37,603 bases of DNA from an uncultured Clostridia bacterium (GTDB lineage Bacteria; Bacillota; Clostridia; TANB77; CAG-465). The stretch lies in assembly GCA_944383015.1 (NCBI GenBank), contig CALWOC010000007.1, forward strand, positions 1-37,603. The letters run 5' to 3'. This document shows, piece after piece, positions 9,731-18,000 of the stretch (positions are counted from its first letter, which is position 1; each line of letters opens with the position of its first letter). The position numbers were made by a program, and so were the translations under genes. The notes under the pieces were generated by a model that saw nothing but the letters and a program-made list of their open reading frames with translations, made no database searches and was not told the DNA's origin.

Positions 9731-11548
9731 CTACATAAACATATGATATAATCTTACCATTTCTGCATTTGTAAGAACATCATAGCTCATTGAATCTATA
9801 GAAATACCTTTATCGCTATATATTTTTTTAGTTCCACCATTTATATATTTTCCTACATCTTGTAAAAGTTCCTTAACCAAATTAAATGCTATCTTTTGAG
9901 ACGCTCTAGTTATACCAGTAAGTCTTAAATTTGCTTTTATAAAATGAGACATATATTTAGGATAAATTAGTCCATTGTACTCTGGACAATATTTTGATAC
10001 AGTTCTTAATCCATAAGGAGTATATAGTTCTTTAAATACAGTATCTAGTAATTTATTTGGTATTTCATCATTTACACATGGAAAAGATAAACTTAAAGTA
10101 TAAAGCATCTCTACATTTGCAAAATGTTCTTCATCTCTTAAATCTCTTTTCATAATATTTTTTTCACTAATCCAAAAATCACGCCTTATTAAATCTGAAA
10201 AATATTTTTCTTGTATTTCCATTTGCTTATCTGAATCACCTATCCAAGTCAATATGTTTAGATAAACTTTTATAGCATTTAGCATTAAAGCTGCTATTTC
10301 AATCGTTTTAAAACATGTTGCTCTATTTTCTGGCTCTATAAAATAATATAAAATTTCTTTTATAGAATCCATATATAGCTCAATTCTACCTTCTTTTTGT
10401 AATACTCTATTTACTGACTCTATGTACCATAATTTTAATACATTAAGTCTTTCTATTTGCTTTTCTGAAAGATCTATTTTAGACATTTCTTTAATAATCT
10501 TATATACCGTAAGTACGGTTCTTTTTGCCTCTTTAATCTTTTTATAATACAAAAATTGTCCCTCAATAGATCTTGTTATATTTATAATTTCTTCTATATC
10601 TTCATCAATCTGTTTTGGTGTCAACTCTTGTATTTTACTTATATACTCATCGTTATACTGTTTTTTATATGGAAGCGATGATATCATAAGTCCATCAAAG
10701 TGAGTATTTAAAATTGACTTTGACATATCCATAAGTTCTACAAAATTCTCGTCTAAATCAAAAGTAATATTTTTATTTCTATTTTCAACATTATTTAGTA
10801 TTAAAATTGGATTTATATCCTCAAGACTAAAGTCTTTATATGAAACATATACATATAGTTTTGTTTCTGAAAGTCCCTTTATATCTGATGAAAACTCACC
10901 ACAAATTATTAAGTCCTCATAATATACTTCTTTTTTTATATCTTCTGTAATCATCTCATGTTTTACATCTCTTAAAGCATTATTGTCGTTAGTCCAACAC
11001 ATTTTATCTGATTTTAACACTAAATTTTCTTGATTTAAAACACTCAAAGCAATAAATGTTCCATCTTCTGTATCCCTTTGATTAAACTTTAGCATACTTG
11101 TATTTTTCATATTAAAAAAATCTCTATATGTAATTAATGGAATTGCTTTAAATTTAATATTACTTCTTGTATTATTTTTTATTGTATATTCTATACACAA
11201 AATTCCCTCTTTTTCATCAAAAGCAAATCTCTTAGAAAAGCTTATATCTGAAAAATTATACTCAAATAAGTTTTTTTCTAAATCAATATTTGTTAAATAA
11301 TCTCTTGTTAAAAGTTCTTTTGATTTTGTATCAATCTCAACAATTTTATATGTACTATTATCTACTGTAAAAGTCTCAACTATATTTTCCATTAAAACTT
11401 TTGAGTCTTTTATATACATACCATGATATGGTTTTCGTGTTTGTAGCGTACCTGTTGTACAAAAACAAACCTTTGAATTATCTGAGATTGAATATTCTAG
11501 TTGCCTTGCCTTATCATAATTATTAATTTCTCTTTTGTACTTAAACAT
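9731..11548 (-). CDS. Divergent glycogen-debranching-enzyme N-terminal-like protein
   Basis: 605 aa, cytoplasmic, no signal or membrane segment. The N-terminal 270 residues look like the beta-sandwich domain of prokaryotic amylo-alpha-1,6-glucosidase proteins (GDE_N type): a TGTLQTRKPYHGMYI motif parallels the family's R.YHGLL. The following region is helical, as in the six-hairpin glucosidase fold. I cannot find the conserved acidic active-site motifs of glycogen debranching enzymes, so activity is doubtful. The gene begins six bases after yvcK and has AGGAG upstream, so it is translated with a gene of wall and carbon metabolism. A regulatory or glycan-binding role is possible but is inference. 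Confidence 0.6.
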   Translation of the reverse strand: MFKYKREINNYDKARQLEYSISDNSKVCFCTTGTLQTRKPYHGMYIKDSKVLMENIVETFTVDNSTYKIVEIDTKSKELLTRDYLTNIDLEKNLFEYNFSDISFSKRFAFDEKEGILCIEYTIKNNTRSNIKFKAIPLITYRDFFNMKNTSMLKFNQRDTEDGTFIALSVLNQENLVLKSDKMCWTNDNNALRDVKHEMITEDIKKEVYYEDLIICGEFSSDIKGLSETKLYVYVSYKDFSLEDINPILILNNVENRNKNITFDLDENFVELMDMSKSILNTHFDGLMISSLPYKKQYNDEYISKIQELTPKQIDEDIEEIINITRSIEGQFLYYKKIKEAKRTVLTVYKIIKEMSKIDLSEKQIERLNVLKLWYIESVNRVLQKEGRIELYMDSIKEILYYFIEPENRATCFKTIEIAALMLNAIKVYLNILTWIGDSDKQMEIQEKYFSDLIRRDFWISEKNIMKRDLRDEEHFANVEMLYTLSLSFPCVNDEIPNKLLDTVFKELYTPYGLRTVSKYCPEYNGLIYPKYMSHFIKANLRLTGITRASQKIAFNLVKELLQDVGKYINGGTKKIYSDKGISIDSMSYDVLTNAEMVRLYHMFM

Positions 11549-11554
11549 TAACTA

Positions 11555-13048
11555 TTACTCCTTTGAAATCTCCTCTTTTATCTTGTTAATTGTAGCTTGA
11601 GACTTCTCACTTGTTTTAATTTTCTTTTCTTTTTTATCTTTCTTTTTTGGATTCTCTCCTTTTATCTTTTCTGCTTTCTTTTGAGCTCTTTTTCTTTTTA
11701 GTTCTTGTATTTTTGTTTTTATTACTCTTTTATTTGTTAACATTTGCTCTTTTTTCATATGTTTTCTTTTCATAGAAACAATATTTAAATCACCTATAGA
11801 TTTTGTTAAAGATAATGTCATTATTATTTCTGCAAGTCTATCTGCATCATGTATTAATGCATTCTTAGCAGTTAAAACAAAATCTTCTTCTATTACACAT
11901 ATTGCTCTATTTTGAATATTTTCCAAGTCAATTTTTACTGCAGTAGAATCTTCTTGATTAAAATCTTTAATCATTTCTGGTGTAATCTCACCATTATTTA
12001 CAATTGCATAATCTAAAACATGTTTTCCTAAATATCTTTCAATTTCATTTATATATCTTGCAAGTGTATATCCTTCTGTCTGTCCTGGTTGGTTCATAAT
12101 ATTTGCAACATATACTTTTTTAGCTTTAGACTTTACAATAGCTTTAGATACTTCATCAAAAAGTAAATTAGAACATATTGATGTATATAATGAACCAGGT
12201 CCAAGCACAATTATATTTGCCTTTTTAATTGCATCAATAACTTCTGGTACAACTTTTAAACTACCATCTTTTAGGAATATCTGCTTTATTGCAGTTCTTG
12301 TCTCTCTTACTCTTTCACTTATATTCTCTTTACCTACAACAACTTCTCCATTTTCTAGTCCTGCACATAGTATTAAATCATCTGTTGTCACTGGGTATAT
12401 ATCTCCTTGAACTTGAAAAATATCTGATAGCTTGTCTATTGCTTTTGGAAAGCTTCCAGTTATATCTGTTAAAGCATTTATAACTAAATTTCCAATTGAA
12501 GTTCCTTGACCATTTTCTGTCTTATATGTTAAAAGCTTTGAAAAGTCTGACTCAAATGTAGAAAGTGCAGACACACATTTTCTTATATCTCCTGGTGTTA
12601 CTCTCTCTTCTTTTGACATTGCAGATGTTAGCGTATAATCATCTGCTGAAACATTAACAACAGCTGTTATATTTGAAGTATATTCCTTAAGACCCTTTAA
12701 TAAGTTTGGAAGACCTGATCCTCCACCTATTACAACTACTCTTGGTCCTTTTTTAAGTCTTGGATCTCCATATAATAACTGTCTTATACGTACATTTTTA
12801 TTTCTTCTAGATATATTTTTAAGTGATACTATTAGTATATTTCTTTGAGCAAGTATAAACGAAAAAATTATACCAAATATAGATAGAGTGATAAGTAAAA
12901 CATATGCAATAAGCATTGTAGGCGTAAGATCACTTATTTTACCTAAACTAACTCCACAAAGTATAAGCAAAAGTACTGACACAAGTAGTGCAAAAATATA
13001 TCTTTTTACTCTTGAACCTGGCTTTAACCATTCTATTAAATCTCTCAT
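11555..13048 (-). CDS. yvcK: YvcK/CofD-family gluconeogenesis factor, membrane-anchored variant
   Basis: YvcK-type proteins are needed for growth on gluconeogenic carbon sources and for wall synthesis, and bind UDP-sugars. Seen: GGGSGLPNLLKGL (108-120), TPGDIRKCVSALS (151-163), GPGSLYTS and NIMNQPGQTEGYT. Two hydrophobic segments at about 17-34 and 43-66 precede the domain. The C-terminal 60 residues are very rich in lysine. The usual DDGGSSG motif after the first strand is replaced by ADDYTLTSAM (135-144), a marked departure. At 497 aa it is much longer than the usual 320. The ATG follows the murB stop by one base and has GGAGG. murB beside yvcK is a common Firmicutes arrangement; rapZ and whiA are not here. 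Confidence 0.88.
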   Translation of the reverse strand: MRDLIEWLKPGSRVKRYIFALLVSVLLLILCGVSLGKISDLTPTMLIAYVLLITLSIFGIIFSFILAQRNILIVSLKNISRRNKNVRIRQLLYGDPRLKKGPRVVVIGGGSGLPNLLKGLKEYTSNITAVVNVSADDYTLTSAMSKEERVTPGDIRKCVSALSTFESDFSKLLTYKTENGQGTSIGNLVINALTDITGSFPKAIDKLSDIFQVQGDIYPVTTDDLILCAGLENGEVVVGKENISERVRETRTAIKQIFLKDGSLKVVPEVIDAIKKANIIVLGPGSLYTSICSNLLFDEVSKAIVKSKAKKVYVANIMNQPGQTEGYTLARYINEIERYLGKHVLDYAIVNNGEITPEMIKDFNQEDSTAVKIDLENIQNRAICVIEEDFVLTAKNALIHDADRLAEIIMTLSLTKSIGDLNIVSMKRKHMKKEQMLTNKRVIKTKIQELKRKRAQKKAEKIKGENPKKKDKKEKKIKTSEKSQATINKIKEEISKE

Positions 13049-13049
13049 T

Positions 13050-13958
13050 TTAATTTCCTCCTAAAATAACAACCTCTTCTTCTAATTTTACTCCAAATTT
13101 TTCAAATACTCTACCCTTTATATAACTAATTAAATCTAAAACATCTTTACATGTAGCATTTCCTGTATTAATAATAAATCCTGAATGTTTTGTAGATACT
13201 TGTGCTCCACCAATACTATACCCTTTAAGACCACAGTCATCTACAAGCTTTCCAACAAAGTATCCTTCTGGTCTTTTAAATACACTTCCAAAATTAGGAT
13301 ACTCTATAGGCTGTTTTTCTTTTCTTGAATTCATATTTGATTCCATTTTTAAACTAATCTCTTCAATATCTCCCTTTTCCAGTTTAAATATAGCATAAAC
13401 AACTACATATTCTGGATGCTCAACAAACATACTATGACGATAAGAAAAATTTGCATCTTCTCCAGATATTTCAACCAGATTTGCATTTTCGTCCAAATAC
13501 CCTATTTTGTCTACTACATTTACCATTTCTCCACCATATGCACCAGCATTCATTCTAATTCCACCACCTATGCTTCCTGGAATTCCACAAGCAAATTCTA
13601 GACCAGAAAGTGAATTCTGCTTTGCTATTTGTGATAATTTTGGAACAGAACATCCAGCTTCTACTTTTATATAATTTCCATTTACCTGAACTTTTGAAAA
13701 TTTATTTGTAATCTTAATTATTAAAGCTTTTATGCCTTCATCTTTTACAAGTAAATTACTACCATTTCCAATAACATAATATTTTATTTTATTTTCTCTT
13801 ACAAAATTTAAAATATTTTGTATTTCTTCAATACTTGTTGGCTCTACTAAACAATCACAAGGTCCTCCAACCTTTGTTGTTGTATGATTTTTCATGGGTT
13901 CATTATATTTAATATTTGACTTATCTAATATATTTTCAAGCTCACTATATATACTCAT
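13050..13958 (-). CDS. murB: UDP-N-acetylenolpyruvoylglucosamine reductase
   Basis: NADPH- and FAD-dependent second step of UDP-MurNAc synthesis, which commits UDP-GlcNAc to peptidoglycan. 302 aa, usual length. Seen: the FAD-binding stretch TTTKVGGPCDCLV and VIGNGSNLLVKD, then GIPGSIGGGIRMNAGAYGGE, the type II YRHSMF, the substrate loop PNFGSVFKRPEG, and the C-terminal LEEEVVILGG. AGGAGG lies five bases before the ATG. It sits 10 bases after ftsY and one base before yvcK, in one operon. Confidence 0.97.
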   Translation of the reverse strand: MSIYSELENILDKSNIKYNEPMKNHTTTKVGGPCDCLVEPTSIEEIQNILNFVRENKIKYYVIGNGSNLLVKDEGIKALIIKITNKFSKVQVNGNYIKVEAGCSVPKLSQIAKQNSLSGLEFACGIPGSIGGGIRMNAGAYGGEMVNVVDKIGYLDENANLVEISGEDANFSYRHSMFVEHPEYVVVYAIFKLEKGDIEEISLKMESNMNSRKEKQPIEYPNFGSVFKRPEGYFVGKLVDDCGLKGYSIGGAQVSTKHSGFIINTGNATCKDVLDLISYIKGRVFEKFGVKLEEEVVILGGN

Positions 13959-13967
13959 AACTACCTC

Positions 13968-14879
13968 CTAAATTATTGCTTCAACAAAAGATTTTGCATC
14001 AAATTTTTCTATGTCATCTATTTTCTCACCAACACCAATATATTTTACTGGTATTTTTAATTCATCTACTATACTAAATACTACTCCTCCTTTTGATGTA
14101 GAATCCAGTTTTGTAAGGAAAATACCATTTACATCTGTTTTTTCTAAAAATAACTTTGCTTGAATTGCACCATTTTGACCAGTAGTTGCATCAAGAACCA
14201 TTATTGTTTCTTTATGAACATCTTCAGAAATATTCTTATCTATTATTTTCTTCATTTTTTCAAGCTCATCCATTAAATTTTTCTTATTATGAAGTCTTCC
14301 TGCAGTATCACAAATTAACACATCATAATCTCCTTGACTAAACTTTTTAGTTGCATCAAATATAACAGATGATGGATCTTGCATTTCTTTTCCAGTACAT
14401 ATATCTACGTTATTTCTGTTTGCCCACACTTCTAATTGCTCTATAGCGCCAGCTCTAAAAGTATCTGCAGCTGCAAGTAACACCTTTTTACCTGCTTTAG
14501 TATATAGCTTTGTAAGCTTCCCTATTGAAGTTGTTTTTCCAACACCATTTACTCCAACAACAAGAATTACTTGCTTTTCTTTTAGTTCTATACTATCTAT
14601 TTTATTTATTTCATCAGATAATAGAATATCTGTCATTTCTTTTCTTAACAATGTCTTTATTGCATTTTCATCTTTTTCTACTTGTTTTTTTAAATCTTCT
14701 CTAAGTTTTGTACAAATTTTTGTACTAGTTTCATATCCAACATCAGACAAAATTAATGTTTCTTCTATCTCATCTATTATTTCTTCTATATCTTTTTTAT
14801 CTGCAAAAATATTGCTCATCTTAACATTTAAAGCATCTTTTGTCTTTTTTAAATTTTCCTTTAGTTTATCTAAAAACAT
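13968..14879 (-). CDS. ftsY: Signal recognition particle receptor FtsY
   Basis: SRP receptor GTPase that delivers ribosome-nascent chain complexes to SecYEG. 303 aa with a short N-terminal region and the NG domain. G1 is GVNGVGKTTS at 109-118, then DTFRAGA (139-145), DTAGR (191-195) and TKLD (256-259). The acidic A domain of proteobacterial FtsY is absent, as in most Firmicutes. ATG with GGAGG. First gene of the long minus-strand run, directly behind the promoter at 14912-14939. ffh and smc, its frequent partners, are not in view. Confidence 0.97.
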   Translation of the reverse strand: MFLDKLKENLKKTKDALNVKMSNIFADKKDIEEIIDEIEETLILSDVGYETSTKICTKLREDLKKQVEKDENAIKTLLRKEMTDILLSDEINKIDSIELKEKQVILVVGVNGVGKTTSIGKLTKLYTKAGKKVLLAAADTFRAGAIEQLEVWANRNNVDICTGKEMQDPSSVIFDATKKFSQGDYDVLICDTAGRLHNKKNLMDELEKMKKIIDKNISEDVHKETIMVLDATTGQNGAIQAKLFLEKTDVNGIFLTKLDSTSKGGVVFSIVDELKIPVKYIGVGEKIDDIEKFDAKSFVEAII

Positions 14880-14911
14880 ATTCTTCCTCCATTATATATT
14901 AATTCATATTA

Positions 14912-14939
14912 ATTATATCATATAATGTTAATAATTCAA
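14912..14939 (-). promoter_or_regulatory. Sigma-A promoter of the ftsY-murB-yvcK run
   Basis: Minus strand TTGAAT (14939-14934), 16-base spacer, TATAAT (14917-14912) with a TGA extension before the -10. The leader before the ftsY ATG is about 25 nt. Confidence 0.75.
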
Positions 14940-14961
14940 TACACATAAAGCTTTCTAAAAA

Positions 14962-14998
14962 TAAAAAAAACATCTTAAAAAATTAATTTAAGATGTTT
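14962..14998 (-). terminator. Intrinsic terminator of the 1.8-kilo-residue surface protein gene
   Basis: Inverted repeat AAACATCTTAAA...TTTAAGATGTTT (about 14968-14998), seven bases after the stop, followed on the minus strand by eight T. Confidence 0.9.
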
Positions 14999-15005
14999 CT
15001 TTATT

Positions 15006-18000
15006 TTATTTCTTTTTACTTTTTAATACAACACATACTATTCCTGCTATACATACTACTGACACACTTGCTACTGCATATACTGCTATATCTCCTGTAT
15101 CTATATTTTCTACTTTCGGTATCTTTTTATAATAGTATATTACTTCTATTATTTCTTCTTCCATTTCTCCTTCTTTATTTAATGGAATCTTTTCTATTAC
15201 TATTTCATATCCATCTATTTCTTTTTCACTTGTTGTATATCCATCTCCTACATATCCTCCTATGTAGTCTCTGTCTGCTATCTCTTCTCCTGTTTCTTCA
15301 TCTTTATGTATTACTATTACTTGTGCTTCTACTTTTTTATAATAATATATTACTTCTATTGTTTCTAATCCCATTTTTCCTTCTGTATTTTCTGTTGTCT
15401 TTACTAGTACATATTTATTTTCCCTATTTTCATTTATCTCTTTTATTTTATCTATTGTTTTATATTCATCATCTACTCTACCTACTATCTCTTCTCCTTC
15501 TATTAACTCTTCTTCTGTATCTACATCTACATATTTTACAATTACATTTGCTGGTTTTTTTCTATAGTAATATGTTATTATCTGTTCTTCCCTTTTATAT
15601 TCTCCTTCTTTATTTTCTGGTTCACTTACTAGCTCATATTTATTTTCATATATAGCATTTATTTCATCCAATTTATTTGTTGTTGTATATTCTTCTCCTA
15701 CTATTCCATCTTCTGTTACTGTTTCCATTAATTCTTCATTCGTATCTATATCTTTATGCTCTATTTTTATTGTTGCTGGTGCTTTTCTATACTCATATAC
15801 TACATATATTGTATCTATTGTCATTTGTCCAGTTTTTCCTTCTACTTCATCTGTTACTAAATCATATTGTACTTTTGAATTTTCATTTATTTCTTCTAGT
15901 CTATTTTGTGTTGTATAATTATCGTCTACTCTTCCTGTTATCTCTTCTGTTGGATATAGTACATCTGTTACATTCTCTGGACTACTTACATCTGTTCCCT
16001 CTAAGACATGTAGAACTTTTACTTTTGTTGCTTTCTTTTGATAATAATAATTTATTACTTGTTTTTCTAGTTTATATATTCCTTCTGTTGGATCTCCTGT
16101 TGTTTTTACAAACTCGTATTTATTATCATTGTTTGCATTTATTTCATCTAACTTATTTTCTGTTATATATTCTTTATCTACTTTGTCTTTTAATATTTCT
16201 TGACTTGCTAGTACCTTTTCTGTTCCTACTTCTAAATAATTTACTTCTACTTCTCCTATTTTCTTTTGGTAATAATATGTTATTGTTTGTTCTTCCCTTT
16301 TATACTTGCCATCTTTATTTTCTGGTTCACTTACTAGCTCATATTTATTTTCATATTTAGTATTTATTTCATCCAATTTATTTGTTGTTGTATATTCTTC
16401 TCCTACCATTCCATCTTCTGTTACTGTTTCCATTAATTCTTCATCTGTATCTATATCTTTATGCTCTATTTTTATTGTTGCTGGTATTGTTCTATATTCA
16501 TATACTACATATATTGTATCTACTGTCATTTGTCCTGTCTTATTTAATACATTATCTGTTACTAACTCATATTCTATTTGTGAATTTTCATTTATCTCTT
16601 GTAGTCTATTTTGTGTTGTATAATTATCGTCTACTCTTCCAGTTATCTCTTCTGTTGGATATAGTACGTCTGTTACATTTTCTGGATTACTTACATCTGT
16701 TCCTTCTAAGACATGTAATACTTTTACTTTTGTTGCTTTTTTCTGATACCAATATGTTACATATATTGTATCTTCTGTCATTGTTCCTGTTGTAGTCCCT
16801 TCTACTCTTACATATTCATATTTATTTCCATTATTTTCATTTATCTCATCTAATTTATTTTCTGTAGTATATTCATCATCTATTCTTCCGTTTATTGTTA
16901 CTTCATCATATAACTTGTTATTTGTACCTATTTCTTTATAATTTACTACTACTTTTGTTTCTTTCTTTACAAATCCTGCATTTACATTTGATACTGTTAG
17001 CTCTGGTAAGTCTATTGTGTTTAACTTTGTTATTTCATCTGTTTCTCTTTCTTCTACATCAAATTTACTATTTATTTCATTATTTGTTCCTACTTCTTTT
17101 TCTGTTAATTCATATTTACTACTTGGTATTGATACTCTTATATAATAATTCCCTCTTGGTAAATTTTCAAATTTGTAATACCCTTCTTCATTTGTTCTTA
17201 CTGAACTTACTTTATTTCCATTTACGTCTGTTACTTGTTCTCCTTGATCATTTGTTAATGTTACTTCTACATTCTTTAGTAATTCTTCTCCCTCATCTAT
17301 TACTCCATTTGAATTTTTATCTTCCCATGCTACTCCTTCTATCTTTCTTTCTACTACCTGACTTATTGCATTACTTGTTATCATTTCTTCTGTATCTTTA
17401 TATACTTGTGCTGTTGCACTATTTACATATTTATCTAGTCCTTTATTATTTTCTGTCTTTATATATATATCTACTGTTACACTTGATTGCGCTCCTATTT
17501 CTCCTTTTACTACATACGCTGCTACACTTTGTTTTATTGTCTCTGCTTTGGCTTCTTTCCACCCTTCTCCTAAATTCTCATCTTTTGAAGAAATACTTCC
17601 TCTTACACTTTCATCTTCTGTATATAATATCTTTAAATTTTCATTTGATATTTCTTCTCCATCTCCATTTATCTGTGTTACTACTAATCTATCTAGTGTA
17701 TAACTTCCTGTATACTCTGTTCCTCTTCCATCTCCATTATATGGTAATATATCTAACATTTGAAAATCCGGTATTGTTCCATCTGTATTATTCTTATATG
17801 AAATCGTATAATGTATCTCTCCATTTTTCTCTATTACTGGTGTCTCTACTATTTTATATAATCTATGTGATGATAAATTTATTATTTGAATTGTAGTAGA
17901 ATCAGTTCTAAATATCTCTTTACCATTTCCAATTTTATCTGCAGATATTATCGCCTTATTTGTAAATTGTGTTCCATTAGCTGTTTCTTCATCTATATGT

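Noticed and set aside
14993..17896. Several leucine-rich plus-strand frames opposite the second giant surface protein
   Set aside because: Same effect of repeated codons read backwards; no start signals and no plausible protein.
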